Assembly (NCBI GenBank): GCA_947505255.1
Contig: CANNKP010000002.1
Span: 1-59,350, forward strand
From: Flavobacteriales bacterium
GTDB lineage: Bacteria > Bacteroidota > Bacteroidia > Flavobacteriales_D > Crocinitomicaceae
Length of the DNA: 59,350 nucleotides
Reading direction: 5' to 3'
Part shown: piece after piece, positions 37,447 to 50,942 of the stretch
How positions within the stretch are numbered: position 1 is the stretch's first letter
Layout: each line of letters begins with the position of its first letter
The notes under the pieces: generated by a model
The model's database searches: none
What the model was told of the DNA's origin: nothing
The model's input: the letters and a program-made list of their open reading frames with translations, nothing else
Made by a program: the position numbers and the translations under genes

Positions 37447-37665
37447 TATTTATTTTCTTGTTTTCCTAAAATGTTCAAAATTGAAACGACTATTTAAAGT
37501 TTTCCTTTATAAAAACTGAAAGTTAGGAATGTTCGGTATACGAATGAATTTTTTGATAGATTGTCCAATAGCTGCCAATAACGTATATCTTTTAAATAAT
37601 AATTATAATATTGAACCAATGGCCATCTTTTTTGTTCAATTAACAGTAACGTTTAAATCTGAACT

Positions 37666-38286
37666 ATGAAATTGTTTTGTTTTCCCTTATTTTTCATCTC
37701 GTATTTTTCATTTGCACAACCTTTGCAGGAATTTAATAGTGATCGAGAACAAATTAATAAAAATCTAATGATTGGCTTAGGATCTTGGGCTACTGCTAAT
37801 TTTATTGCCAGTGGAATTGGTTGGGCTGCATCAGTTCCAAACGGTGAAGCCCGTTATTTCCATCAAATGAATGTGATGTGGAATACCGTAAATATTGGTT
37901 TGGCAATTCCTGGTTATATAAAAGCAAAAAAGTCAAATACAACCTTAACTTTTGCTGAAACCATTAGAAATCAGCATCAAACAGAAAAGATTTTTTTAAT
38001 TAATACAGGATTAGATGTTGGTTATTTAGCGAGTGGTTTAATTCTTCGTAGCGAGGCAAAATCCAATTTGGAGAAACAAGATCAATTCAATGGCTACGGC
38101 AATAGTCTTCTGATGCAAGGAGGATTTTTGTTTTTATTCGATTTGACTGCTTATGCTATCCATAATCGTCATTCAAAAAAGTCCCTAGATAATTTGTTGA
38201 ATTCAATTGAAATGAGCAGCAATGGAATTGGCTTTAAATGGCATTTGGAGCCGAAACTATTTTCAAGAAATCAATTGCTATTGTAA
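37666..38286 (+). CDS. conserved hypothetical membrane protein (DUF6992-like)
   Basis: Signal peptide and hydrophobic helices; family name tentative. Confidence 0.55.
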   Translation: MKLFCFPLFFISYFSFAQPLQEFNSDREQINKNLMIGLGSWATANFIASGIGWAASVPNGEARYFHQMNVMWNTVNIGLAIPGYIKAKKSNTTLTFAETIRNQHQTEKIFLINTGLDVGYLASGLILRSEAKSNLEKQDQFNGYGNSLLMQGGFLFLFDLTAYAIHNRHSKKSLDNLLNSIEMSSNGIGFKWHLEPKLFSRNQLLL

Positions 38287-38304
38287 GATTATAAAAGCGC
38301 ATAA

Positions 38305-38338
38305 GAAAGAGGAGCGATTTAAAATTGCTCCTCTTTTC
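38305..38338. terminator. intrinsic terminator
   Basis: AAAGAGGAGC...GCTCCTCTTTT stem with T-run. Confidence 0.75.
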
Positions 38339-38444
38339 GTTTGAAAAAGATATAATTTATTGGATATCTCATTATTATAAGTAACCTAAACGTGTTTTAT
38401 TAAGTCGCTTTTATCGCCTATTCCTCTTTTTTTATTTTGACTCT

Positions 38445-39746
38445 TCAATCTTCTTCCTGAGTATCAATCAACGTGTTGTTTTTTGAAATTTCGTCAAATT
38501 TAGCGGTCATTGTAGGGTTTCCTCTCGTTAATTTTTTGATCGTTAAATCCTCCGCTTTGTTATTCGCTAAACGCAGGTTGTTTTCTGAAGATAATAATGC
38601 TTCTTTCGTTTTTTGAAGGTGATCAATGGTCTTATCGATTTCTTCAATAGCAGTTTTAAATTTGCGACTTGCGAGGTCATAATTTTTCGCAAAACCCTCT
38701 TTAAAACTAGTTATTTCATCTTCAAAATTGGTAATATCAATATTTTGACTTTTTATCAATGTTAATTCTGCTTTATATTTCATAGAACTCATTGCAGCAT
38801 TGCGAAGAAGCGTGATAATAGGAATGAAAAATTGTGGTCGAACAACATACATTTTTGGGTATTTATGAGAAACGTCGACTATTCCGCCATTATAAAGTTC
38901 ATTTTCAGCTTCAAGGAGTGAAACAAGAACTGCATATTCACATTTTTTTTCAATACGATCTTTGTCTAATTCTTTAAAAAAGTCTTCATTTCTTTTTTTT
39001 GTAGCAGTTTCGTCACTCTCATTCTTCATTTCGAACATAATTGAAATGATTTCATTACCAGTATCATCTGTTTCCTTATAGATATAATCACCTTTACTTC
39101 CAGATTTTGAATTGTTGTCTTTTTCAAAATAGGCTTTTTGAAAAGCGGTTGCTCGAAGTTTATTGAATTCGTTTTCACAATGTTGCTCGAGTGTTTCGCC
39201 AATCATTTTAGTCGAAAGTTTCAATTTCATGTCCTTACGCAAAGCAATTTCATCATCTTTCATCTTGATGATGTCATCTTTTGTCTTCAGCTCTGCAGAA
39301 AATTTCTCGTTTAATGTTTTTTCCAATAATTGTTTTTCTGTTTCCTTATTTTTTAAATCGTTGGCAAGAAAATCACGTTCTTTTTCAACTTTGTTAACAG
39401 CTTCCGTTACAGATAGCGTTTTGTCAATTTGTGCTTTATCAATTTTTGATTTTAATTCAGCAATATCAGTTTCCTTTTTAGATAACTTTTCGGCGAGTTC
39501 TAATTCATTTTTGGCCTTCAGATTGGCTAGTTCTATATCTTTTTTTGCAAGATCTAACTGAAATGAGTTTTTTAAATGTGCTTCGGTAAGTTTAACTGCA
39601 TTTTCTTTTTCTTTTTCGGCAAGATTTAAGCGATTTAGCAATTCTTCTTCAAATTGATGATCGCGAACTTGTTTAAGAATATCGGCAAAACCGGCCTCAT
39701 CGACTTTAAAAACCTTATGACAGTGTGGACAAATAATATCGTTCAT
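38445..39746 (-). CDS. DUF2130-domain protein
   Basis: [33 protein letters not shown], long coiled coil, [28 protein letters not shown]. Confidence 0.88.
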   Translation of the reverse strand: MNDIICPHCHKVFKVDEAGFADILKQVRDHQFEEELLNRLNLAEKEKENAVKLTEAHLKNSFQLDLAKKDIELANLKAKNELELAEKLSKKETDIAELKSKIDKAQIDKTLSVTEAVNKVEKERDFLANDLKNKETEKQLLEKTLNEKFSAELKTKDDIIKMKDDEIALRKDMKLKLSTKMIGETLEQHCENEFNKLRATAFQKAYFEKDNNSKSGSKGDYIYKETDDTGNEIISIMFEMKNESDETATKKRNEDFFKELDKDRIEKKCEYAVLVSLLEAENELYNGGIVDVSHKYPKMYVVRPQFFIPIITLLRNAAMSSMKYKAELTLIKSQNIDITNFEDEITSFKEGFAKNYDLASRKFKTAIEEIDKTIDHLQKTKEALLSSENNLRLANNKAEDLTIKKLTRGNPTMTAKFDEISKNNTLIDTQEED

Positions 39747-40151
39747 TGAATGTGTGTTTATATTAAATTAATAGTTTCGTTTATTTTATGCTTTTAATGA
39801 AAGTGAAAATGCAGTTATTCTTTAACGCTTAAATTTTTGGTAAATAAAAGCATTGCTTCTGAAGTATTTGTCATTTGTATTAATTATTTTTTTAGTCACA
39901 ATTATTGAGCATTATACAATTCTTTGCGTTTACAATTATGAACGAATTTCATTTGAAGATTCAACCTCTTTAATAATGCAAAATACGATTAATTCATTTT
40001 GTTAAATGAAAATATAATTCAGCATGAATTAATTAAAAGAAAGTCATAAAAATTTTCCCTATTCAACATTTTTGCGTAAATTCAACTAGTTAATAGCCTA
40101 AACAGTTGAAAATAATTTAATAACGAATAAAAAATAATTTTCAAATCTATT

Positions 40152-40187
40152 ATAGATATTATCTATGTAAAAATCAATAATATTGAT
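40152..40187. promoter_or_regulatory. candidate OxyR-type operator upstream of katG
   Basis: ATAGATATTATCTAT (40152-40166) fits ATAGntnnnanCTAT; second dyad ATCAAT-AAT-ATTGAT centred 21 bp downstream. Confidence 0.55.
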
Positions 40188-40241
40188 ATTTTATATGACT
40201 GTTATTGAAATACATTTGTACTTGTGATAGTTAAATTTTAA

Positions 40242-42545
<2,304 letters not shown>

Positions 42546-42565
42546 TAAATAAATTTTCTAGATAA

Positions 42566-42598
42566 AAATAGGCTTGGTTAATCGCCAAGCCTATTTTA
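42566..42598. terminator. intrinsic terminator downstream of katG
   Basis: AATAGGCTTGG...CCAAGCCTATTTT. Confidence 0.8.
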
Positions 42599-42747
42599 AA
42601 CTACTTTAAAAACCTTTCTATTTGAGTTATTTTGTTTGGAACATTTAAAAAAAAATATTCAGCTTTTTAGCTTAATGAACAAGCAGAAATTAGGAGTTAA
42701 AATTAAAGAAACATTAAACAATATAAGTACTTAATTGTTTTCTAATT

Positions 42748-43662
42748 ATGGAAGGTGAAACGATAATCAAAGTAGAACACTTGGCCAAACGCTTTGGTAC
42801 TTTTGAAGCGGTGAAGGATGTTTCTTTCAGTGTGAATAGGGGAGATGTGTTTGGATTTCTTGGTCCGAATGGTGCAGGTAAAAGTACAACGATTCGTTGT
42901 CTTTTATCCTTGATTACGCCGGATGCTGGCTCTATCGAACTTTTTGGAAAGTCATTTAAAACAAATCGGTCTGCAATCTTGTCGAATATTGGCAGTATAA
43001 TTGAAAAGCCTGATTTTTACAAATATTTATCTGCCCAGAAGAACCTTGAAATTTTCGCACGTGTTTCTGGAGCGGATGTGTCCAAAAAGGAAATTCAGGA
43101 AATGCTTGAATTTGTTGGTTTGGGTGATCGTGGTAAACACAAATTAGGTGGTTTCTCTCATGGTATGAAACAACGTTTAGGTATTGCTCAGACGCTTTTG
43201 CACAAACCTGATTTGATCATTTTAGACGAACCAACAACTGGTTTGGATCCGCAGGGAATCGTTGAAATTCGTAATTTGATTTTAAGACTCAAGAATGAAC
43301 AACACAAAACAATTCTTTTGTCTTCCCATCAATTGTCTGAAATAGAATTGATAGCTAATCGCATGGTGATTATCAACCAAGGTCGTTCAATTGTGGAAGG
43401 AAGCGTGAGTGATTTGTTGAATACGCAAGAACTCCTTGTACGCATCGAAGTGGACAATGCAACGGCTTCCGCCGAACTTTTGCAAAAGGCATATCCAGAA
43501 ACGATTTTTAAAATCAATTCCGAAAGCGAATTAGAAGTTACGTTCGTCAAAGAGCTGGTTCCTGAATTAGCCCGTTTGTTGGTCAACAATAACATGAATG
43601 TGCACGCCATCGAGCCAACACGCAAACTAGAGGATTATTTCATGAAAATCATACAAGCATAA
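42748..43662 (+). CDS. ABC transporter ATP-binding protein
   Basis: GPNGAGKST, FSHGMKQRLGIAQ, LIILDEPTTGLDP. Confidence 0.95.
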   Translation: MEGETIIKVEHLAKRFGTFEAVKDVSFSVNRGDVFGFLGPNGAGKSTTIRCLLSLITPDAGSIELFGKSFKTNRSAILSNIGSIIEKPDFYKYLSAQKNLEIFARVSGADVSKKEIQEMLEFVGLGDRGKHKLGGFSHGMKQRLGIAQTLLHKPDLIILDEPTTGLDPQGIVEIRNLILRLKNEQHKTILLSSHQLSEIELIANRMVIINQGRSIVEGSVSDLLNTQELLVRIEVDNATASAELLQKAYPETIFKINSESELEVTFVKELVPELARLLVNNNMNVHAIEPTRKLEDYFMKIIQA

Positions 43663-43663
43663 G

Positions 43664-44506
43664 ATGTTACTGAAAAATACATACAACGAGTTTATTAAAA
43701 TACTTTCGAAACCTCGAAGTTATTTAGGAATCGGCGCTTTGACCTTGCTTGTCGGAATCATCATTTTTGCAATGAAAGCAGATGGAAGGTCGATTATTTC
43801 ATTTGTTACTTCATCTTTTGAACAGAGTTTGACGTTCAACGGGGATGTTTTGAATGGAAACCTAATTGCATTTATCATATTGCAAATGTTAATTGTGCAC
43901 ATTCCTTTATTAGTAGCGTTGGTTACAGGAGATCTAATATCTGGAGAAGCAGCAATGGGAACTATTCGCATGTTGGCGACAAAACCAATATCTCGTACGA
44001 ACATTGTTTTATCTAAATTCATTGCTGGTGCGATGTACACCCTTTTCTTGACTTTATGGCTTGGGTTTTTAGCCTTGTTTGTTTCACGTCAAATATTTGG
44101 AACGGGTGATTTAATTGTGCTTAATAGCGATGGCTTGGTAATCTTGCAAGATGCAGATATCTTATGGCGATTTGGTCTTGGTTTCTGTGTTGCTTTCTTA
44201 TCGCTTTTGACGGTATCGACACTTTCTATTGCATTGTCCGCTTTTGCAGAAAATTCTATTGGACCAATTGTCTCCACGATGGCGATTATTATTTTGTTCA
44301 CCATCATTGGTAGTTTGGATGTAACGGTTTTCGACAACATAAAACCTTATCTTTTCACTACACACATGGCGTCATGGAGAAGTTTCTTTGAAGATCCGGT
44401 TCCTTTTTCCACTATCATAAAATCGATAATCATTCTTGTTGTTCATAACATTGTTCTGGTAGGAATTGCTGTATATAAATTCAATAAAAAAGACATTAAA
44501 TCCTAA
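43664..44506 (+). CDS. ABC transporter permease (ABC2 type)
   Basis: Multiple TM helices; GEAAMGTIRMLATKPISRTNIVLSKF. Confidence 0.88.
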   Translation: MLLKNTYNEFIKILSKPRSYLGIGALTLLVGIIIFAMKADGRSIISFVTSSFEQSLTFNGDVLNGNLIAFIILQMLIVHIPLLVALVTGDLISGEAAMGTIRMLATKPISRTNIVLSKFIAGAMYTLFLTLWLGFLALFVSRQIFGTGDLIVLNSDGLVILQDADILWRFGLGFCVAFLSLLTVSTLSIALSAFAENSIGPIVSTMAIIILFTIIGSLDVTVFDNIKPYLFTTHMASWRSFFEDPVPFSTIIKSIIILVVHNIVLVGIAVYKFNKKDIKS

Positions 44507-45192
44507 TGAAAACGTTACTTACATTCCTAATATTCGCAGTTCAATTCGGTGCTATTGCCCAAGAAGCGAATGACATATTAAATAAAGTAGTTACGAAGCT
44601 GAATACTGTTAAAGATTACACCGTCACAGCCAATGTGAAAGCTAACATTCCTATGATTAAAATATTGCCTTCTAAAGCTACTATCTATTTCAAACAGAAA
44701 GACAAGTTCAAAATAGTATCAAAAGGAATTGTGATTCTTCCCAAACAAGGATTCACGGAAATCAACACGTTTCTTGCGAATAAGAAATCCTATTTAGCGG
44801 TAGCTGGAGACACTACTAAAATTGGTGGCGTAATGACAAAATTAATTACCGTAATACCAAATGGAGAAAGTAGTGAGATTGTGCTTGCTAAACTATGGAT
44901 AGACATTAAACGTTCGGTCATAATGAAATCACAAATCACGACCAAAACCAATGGTTCAGTTACCACGACTTATTCTTATGGAGACAAAGTGAATTTTGGT
45001 TTACCAAGTCAATTGGTATTCGAAATTGATGTCAAAGCTTTCAAACTACCGAAAAGTGTTGCGGCAGATATCAACAAAACGACAACTGAAAAGAAAATTA
45101 AAACAAATAACAAAGGAATCATCACCATTTCATTAACAGATTATAAGGTCAATACTGGATTGAGTGATGCTCTTTTTACGAAGAAAAAGTAA
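44506..45192 (+). CDS. LolA-like outer membrane lipoprotein-sorting family protein
   Basis: Signal peptide; DILNKVVTKLNTVKDYTVTANVKAN, linked to ABC genes. Confidence 0.65.
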   Translation: MKTLLTFLIFAVQFGAIAQEANDILNKVVTKLNTVKDYTVTANVKANIPMIKILPSKATIYFKQKDKFKIVSKGIVILPKQGFTEINTFLANKKSYLAVAGDTTKIGGVMTKLITVIPNGESSEIVLAKLWIDIKRSVIMKSQITTKTNGSVTTTYSYGDKVNFGLPSQLVFEIDVKAFKLPKSVAADINKTTTEKKIKTNNKGIITISLTDYKVNTGLSDALFTKKK

Positions 45193-45217
45193 CGAATAAT
45201 TCAGACGTGCTTCTGGA

Positions 45218-46261
45218 TTAAACAAGCTCTTCCCACCAATGTTTATTTTTTGTTTGATTCATTGGTGTAATCAGTTCCCCAATCATTGGCGTGAGATAAG
45301 GGAATGAACTTTTTTCGCACTCTTCAACAAATTGATTTGCCGGTTCAGTCCAGCTGTGATCGGATAAATTAAAACTTCCCCAATGAACGGGCATGATTTT
45401 TTTCGCTTTCGCGTCGATTGCAGCTTGAATGCACTCCTCAGGAAATAAATGTATTGGACGCCATAATTTATTGTACTGCCCACATTCCATAAAAGCGAAA
45501 TCAAAAGGGCCTAATTTATCGCCTATTTCTTTGAAATGCACTCCAAAACCACCGTCACCACTGAACCAAATATTTTCAGTATCCGTTTTGATTACCCAAC
45601 CTCCCCAAAGACCTTTGAAACGATCTTTCATTGCTCTGCCAGAAAAATGGCGGGTAGGCGTAAAAGCAAATTCGATGTCTTCAAAACTGTTTTTCTCCCA
45701 CCAGTCAAATTCTACAATTGAATTTGGATCAACTCCCCAACTGATTAAATGTCTTCCAACTCCCAAAGCAACGAAGAACTTTTTCACTTTTCCTTTCAAT
45801 AGTTGGATGCTTTTCAAATCCAAATGATCGTAATGATCGTGCGATATCAGTAATACATCTATTTCTGGAAAATCTGAAATGATAGCTGTTGAAATCGTGT
45901 TAAAGCGTTTAATTGAAAATGGAGCAATTGGCGCAGCATCCGAACCAAACATTGGATCAATCAGGATCGTTTTATTTTTTAACCGCATCAAAATCGCTGA
46001 ATGTCCGTACCAAATAAATTTCATGTGCTCTGCGGGAGCTAAAAACGAAGTGGCGTTAAAAGGTGGAACCTTAATTTCTTGAAATGGAAGATGTTGCTTT
46101 TTTTTGAATAGTTGTGAGAATAAAAGTTTAGGGAAGGCTCTAAATGGAATATCCATTTTTGTCTCTTCCAAGTTGTTAAATTTTTTACCATCCCAATGTT
46201 TCGAACGACTATATTTAGCTATTTCAAGGCGTGTAACTTTTCCTCCAAATTGTTTAATCAT
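45218..46261 (-). CDS. MBL-fold metal-dependent hydrolase (UlaG/NAPE-PLD-like)
   Basis: IWYGHSAILMRLKNKTILIDPMFG, LLISHDHYDHLD, FSGDGGFG, MPVHWGSF. Confidence 0.88.
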   Translation of the reverse strand: MIKQFGGKVTRLEIAKYSRSKHWDGKKFNNLEETKMDIPFRAFPKLLFSQLFKKKQHLPFQEIKVPPFNATSFLAPAEHMKFIWYGHSAILMRLKNKTILIDPMFGSDAAPIAPFSIKRFNTISTAIISDFPEIDVLLISHDHYDHLDLKSIQLLKGKVKKFFVALGVGRHLISWGVDPNSIVEFDWWEKNSFEDIEFAFTPTRHFSGRAMKDRFKGLWGGWVIKTDTENIWFSGDGGFGVHFKEIGDKLGPFDFAFMECGQYNKLWRPIHLFPEECIQAAIDAKAKKIMPVHWGSFNLSDHSWTEPANQFVEECEKSSFPYLTPMIGELITPMNQTKNKHWWEELV

Positions 46262-47718
46262 ATCCCTTTCAACAAATTGTCATAAAGGTCATTAAAGGAC
46301 ATTCCATTTGCAGTTCTGCGTTTTGATAATTGTTTTAAATCAACTAATGCCCACAGCACAAATTCCATTAAAAATGGTGTGTCAATAGCAGTAACATGTG
46401 GTTGATATTTTAGGATTAGCTTTTTCAATGGTTCAATTTCATCTAACGCCATTGTATAAGATTTTTCATTTGCCTCATCGGTCAATTCAAAAGAATCTGC
46501 TTCTAAAAACCAATTTAAAACGTCATCATAAGCAGTTTCTTGATCTTGTTTTTTGAGCTTTTCAATTTTCGGGAAGTACGTTAAAAAAAGTGTTTTAGTT
46601 GCTTCGCTGATTAAGTGATTTGCAACAAAAGAAGTACCTTCCTGTTCACCTTCGTATACAAGTTCAACTTTACCGGTGATAGAAGGAATCATTCCAATTA
46701 AATCACTAAATCGAACAGTCGTCTCCATTTCATTGTTCAAGATAGCTCTTCTTTCTGCAGTACTTACCAAATTTTCATATGCCGTGATACTCATTCGCGC
46801 ACTCACGCCGCTTTTATGATCGATGTATTCACTTTCTCGTGCTTCAAATGCTACTTGTTCCAAAATATCTTTAGCTAGTTCAGGAACATGGACTTTACAA
46901 TGTCGGTTTTCCAACTTGTCAGCTTCTTGATTGGTAATTGTTTTTGCCGTTTTAATATCCGCTGAATAATGCGTTAATATTTGTGATCCAATTCTGTCTT
47001 TTAGTGGTGTTACGATGCTTCCTCTGTTGGTATAATCTTCTGGATTTGCTGTGAATACGAATTGGAGATCTAATGGAAGACGCAATTTAAAACCACGAAT
47101 TTGAATATCGCCTTCTTCTAAAATATTGAATAAAGCAACTTGAATGCGTGCTTGTAAATCAGGTAATTCATTGATTACAAAAATGCAACGGTTGGCGCGT
47201 GGAATCATACCAAAATGCAAAACCCTTTCGTCTGAATAATTCAACTTTAAATTTGCTGCTTTTATTGGGTCAATATCGCCGATTAAGTCTGCAATTGTTA
47301 CATCTGGCGTTGCTAATTTTTCAAAAAAGCGTTCTGAACGGTGCATCCAAAAGATAGGTGTTTCATCTCCTTTTTCTGCAATTAAATCTCGTGCAAATCG
47401 ACTCATCGGATTGAAAGGATCGTCATTCATCTCGCTTCCAGAAACGACTGGGATATATTCATCCAATAAATTCACCATCAAACGAGCAATACGGGTTTTT
47501 CCTTGTCCACGTAATCCCAATAAATTGATGTTGTGTTTCGAAAGGATTGCACGTTCTAATTGAGGAATAACTGTTTGTTCATATCCATGCATTCCAGGAA
47601 AAGTTGATTCACCAGATTTTAAGGCTAAAATTAAGTTGTCACGGAGTTCTGTTTTGATACTTTTTGATGTGTATCCTGATACTTTCAAAGCACCAAATGT
47701 ATTGATTGTTGTATTCAT
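46258..47718 (-). CDS. MoxR/magnesium-chelatase-type AAA+ ATPase
   Basis: INLLGLRGQGKTRIARL, CIFVINELPDL, FVFTANPEDYTNRG. Confidence 0.85.
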   Translation of the reverse strand: MNTTINTFGALKVSGYTSKSIKTELRDNLILALKSGESTFPGMHGYEQTVIPQLERAILSKHNINLLGLRGQGKTRIARLMVNLLDEYIPVVSGSEMNDDPFNPMSRFARDLIAEKGDETPIFWMHRSERFFEKLATPDVTIADLIGDIDPIKAANLKLNYSDERVLHFGMIPRANRCIFVINELPDLQARIQVALFNILEEGDIQIRGFKLRLPLDLQFVFTANPEDYTNRGSIVTPLKDRIGSQILTHYSADIKTAKTITNQEADKLENRHCKVHVPELAKDILEQVAFEARESEYIDHKSGVSARMSITAYENLVSTAERRAILNNEMETTVRFSDLIGMIPSITGKVELVYEGEQEGTSFVANHLISEATKTLFLTYFPKIEKLKKQDQETAYDDVLNWFLEADSFELTDEANEKSYTMALDEIEPLKKLILKYQPHVTAIDTPFLMEFVLWALVDLKQLSKRRTANGMSFNDLYDNLLKGI

Positions 47719-47722
47719 CTTA

Positions 47723-48832
47723 TCAGTTAATTCGTTTTTTTCTGTTTGTTTCGTAATCGTGAAAAATCATTTCTCCTAATCCTTTTAATCCGGTATAAAA
47801 TGCTTTCCCTTTATTTGATTTCGTGAATTCTTCTACAAAAGATTGTAAATAGGGATCTTGTGCAATCATAAATGTGGTAATTGGAATATGCATCTTACGT
47901 GCTTGAGCGGCCATGTTGTAGCACTTTTCTACAATCACTTCATCTAGTCCATTGCTGTTTTTATAATATTGACCATCAGGTAAACGCAGACAACTGGGCT
48001 TTCCATCTGTAATCATAAATATTTGTTTGTTCGTGTTGCGTTTTCTGCGAAGAATATCCATTGCTAATTCCAAACCTGCAACTGTATTGGTGTGATACGG
48101 TCCAACCTGAAGATAAGGCAAATCCTTTATTTTGATAGGCCAAGCATCATTTCCAAAAACAATCACATCCAAGGTGTCTTTTGGATATGATGTTGTAATG
48201 AGTTCGGCCAATGCCATTGCAACTTTTTTTGCTGGAGTAATTCTGTCCTCACCGTATAAAATCATACTGTGACTTATATCAATCATCAAAACAGTACTCA
48301 TTTGCGATTTGTGGTGCGTATCTTCAACAACTAAATCTTGTTCGGTTAATCTAAAATCACCGATTCCATTATTTATTTGAGCGTTCTTTAGGCTTTCAGT
48401 GATTGAAATGTTTTCAATAGAATCACCAAATTGAAAATCACGAAATTCACCAGTTGCTTCATCACCTTGTCCACTTTTTTTTGATTTATGATTTCCAGCG
48501 CCACTTTTTTTTATTTTCCCAAAGATTTGATCCAGTGCATTTTTACGCAAAACACGCTCTGTCTTAGCCGTTATTGATAATTGGCCTTTTCCATCAGGTT
48601 CAATTTCTTCACGCAAAAATCCTTTTTTCTTTAAATCTTCAATAAAATCATCCATCGTATATTCATCTGTTGTTAATGAATATTCTTTGTCTAGCACATT
48701 TAACCAATCCAGGGCTTCGTCAACATCCCCAGATGTATGCGTAATGAGCTCACTGAAAATATCAAACAATTTATCAAAAGGTGTTTGCTCAGGTGCTTCA
48801 TATGGTGTAAATACATAACCGGATTTAGGCAT
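47723..48832 (-). CDS. VWA-domain protein, partner of AAA+ ATPase
   Basis: STVLMIDISHSMILYGEDRITPAKKVAMALAELI; MITDGKPSC. Confidence 0.85.
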   Translation of the reverse strand: MPKSGYVFTPYEAPEQTPFDKLFDIFSELITHTSGDVDEALDWLNVLDKEYSLTTDEYTMDDFIEDLKKKGFLREEIEPDGKGQLSITAKTERVLRKNALDQIFGKIKKSGAGNHKSKKSGQGDEATGEFRDFQFGDSIENISITESLKNAQINNGIGDFRLTEQDLVVEDTHHKSQMSTVLMIDISHSMILYGEDRITPAKKVAMALAELITTSYPKDTLDVIVFGNDAWPIKIKDLPYLQVGPYHTNTVAGLELAMDILRRKRNTNKQIFMITDGKPSCLRLPDGQYYKNSNGLDEVIVEKCYNMAAQARKMHIPITTFMIAQDPYLQSFVEEFTKSNKGKAFYTGLKGLGEMIFHDYETNRKKRIN

Positions 48833-49050
48833 GAATGAATGTTTTTATTAAGAACAACAAGGTAGCTAAAAAGTTTAGCGAAGTACTATTTTTTACCCGT
48901 AAAAATGTGCTAAATTTTCATAATTTTTTAAATTGAGAAATGTTTTGAATTACCAAATTGGTTTAAAATAAAATGTCTGTATCAAGTTTTGGAAAGCTGA
49001 AGATTATTGATTCAAATTTAAATACTTGTACAATCAAAAAAACTCGTTTT

Positions 49051-49528
49051 ATGAAAATTACCTCTTTCACCGCAATCGATTTTTAAATAGCTCAACCTTA
49101 GTAAGATATTATTTGTCAGGTTGGGATTTTACGAGTAGAGAATGGGTGATTTTGCAACTTATAATCAGTTGGTGTATCCTCCAGATAATTATTCTTGGAA
49201 TCGCTTCATTGATATTCATGGTATTTCTCCGAGCGACACAAAATTTCCCCCAATCTTTCCAGATGTTTGGGAAGAAATCAAGTATTTCATCGAAGGTCAA
49301 AACATTTTATCTCATAACGGAGCATTTGAGTTCAGTGTATTGAACAAAACATTGGATTATTACGGAATGGAAACGGCGCAATTCAAGCAGCATTCTACCT
49401 ATAAAATATACAAGAAGAAATTGAATATTCTTTGTGCAGAACATGGCATTCAATTGAAACACCACGATGCGTTAAATGATGCAAAAGCTTTTGCAGAACT
49501 GTTTAAAATGCATTTGAATCTTGATTGA
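49051..49528 (+). pseudogene. decayed DnaQ-like 3'-5' exonuclease
   Basis: MKITSFTAIDF* (stop where the intact paralogue at 50943 has FE), then shifted frames rejoining TYNQLVYPPDN...ALNDAKAFAELFKMHL. Confidence 0.85.
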
Positions 49529-49749
49529 AATTCGATGAGATTAAAAATAAAGCGATTAGCCAATAACAAAAATTCTAGTTTGAAATTGTGAAATGTCAAT
49601 AAATGTGTTGTAGTAATAATCTCCTTCTTTGAAGTTATAATTTCAATTCAATCATCTTTTGAAACAGAATTAATCGTCATTTAAGTCTGATTATTAATAT
49701 TTTACTAAATTTGGCAATTATTTTAAAAAAAAAACTAACACTAATCACA

Positions 49750-50538
49750 ATGAAAAAGAACTATTTTATTTTGTTTTTTCTTTCTGCCTTAATCGTAGGA
49801 TGCAACAATCCACCAGAAAACTATAACAAAGGAATTGAAAAACAAGCAGCCAAAGAGTATGAAACAGCAATTGAATTTCTAAAACTTGTCGGAGATGAGG
49901 ATAAGGAATGGAAAGATTCTGCAAATGTCAGAATTGATGAATTGGTTAAAAGTATATTCTCAACAAATGACATCAATAGAATTGTTAAGTTTTCGAGAAA
50001 ATCATTTGAAGATTCCTTGCTGACAAAAAAAATAATTACAACTGCTTTGAATCAATGGGATGAAAAATTAAGTAAAAATAATGCTTTAGAAGCGTTTGAT
50101 TTTTTTGATTCTTTGCGATTTATGTATAAAGGTGTTCCAGGAATAGATGTTAAAATTAGAAATACCGAAGATGCCTTTTTTAAAGGAGTTTGGAAATGTC
50201 ACAAAGGCACCCTAAAAGGAAATGAAATTTATTTTGACCGTGACGAGGATAATAATTTAGTTCAAGGTAAAAGTAATAAAAACACAAATGGTTGGAATTT
50301 GGGCAAAGTAATTTATAAAGATATTTTTTATATTGGAAATCATGCTTTAGATCATCGAGTTAGGGTATACAATACAGATTATTGGGGTGACCAGATTGAA
50401 TATTTTACTAAAACGAAAGGTAGCATGACTATTCTATCAGCCGATTCAATTTTAGTTAATTATGAGGGCAGCGTTGGCTCTGGGAATAAGGTGTATTTTG
50501 TGAAAAAAGAAGCGGAAAATAAAAAACTTAACCCATAA
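49750..50538 (+). CDS. lipoprotein, hypothetical
   Basis: MKKNYFILFFLSALIVGCNN lipobox. Confidence 0.75.
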   Translation: MKKNYFILFFLSALIVGCNNPPENYNKGIEKQAAKEYETAIEFLKLVGDEDKEWKDSANVRIDELVKSIFSTNDINRIVKFSRKSFEDSLLTKKIITTALNQWDEKLSKNNALEAFDFFDSLRFMYKGVPGIDVKIRNTEDAFFKGVWKCHKGTLKGNEIYFDRDEDNNLVQGKSNKNTNGWNLGKVIYKDIFYIGNHALDHRVRVYNTDYWGDQIEYFTKTKGSMTILSADSILVNYEGSVGSGNKVYFVKKEAENKKLNP

Positions 50539-50609
50539 AAGTTAGTTGATTCGAACGTAATAGATTTTATATTAGTTAGAATACTTATCAATCATTATTT
50601 ATTTTTTAT

Positions 50610-50646
50610 AAAGCGGTGTTTCTGTTTCAGAGATACCGCTTTTTTA
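50610..50646. terminator. intrinsic terminator
   Basis: AAAGCGGTGTTTCT...AGAGATACCGCTTTTTT. Confidence 0.75.
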
Positions 50647-50942
50647 TTATTTGATTTTTCAGCAACTATTAAATCCTTGAATTGAGAAAATAGCGCAACT
50701 TAGAGGGTACAACAATTTTTCCAAAACAAACGTTAGATTATTAAAAATGGTAAACTGTCTTTTCGATTTTGAATTATATCAAATGTCGTATATAGTTCTA
50801 AAATAATTTTTGTTCAATTGCCTGGGTGGAAGTGAAATCATTTTGAGCGAAAAAAAAGAATTAAATCAACAATTTTGTTTCTAATTTAGTAAATTCAATT
50901 TGTTCAATTCACTTGATTTAAGTAATTCCAAAATTATATTTA

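Noticed and set aside
39163-39561. 132 aa + strand ORF rich in Ser/Phe
   Set aside because: Antisense to the coiled coil of the DUF2130 protein; low-complexity shadow ORF.
45429-45827. 132 aa + strand ORF
   Set aside because: Antisense to the MBL-fold hydrolase.
49026-49343. 105 aa ORF as a separate gene
   Set aside because: It is an out-of-frame reading of the decayed exonuclease copy.
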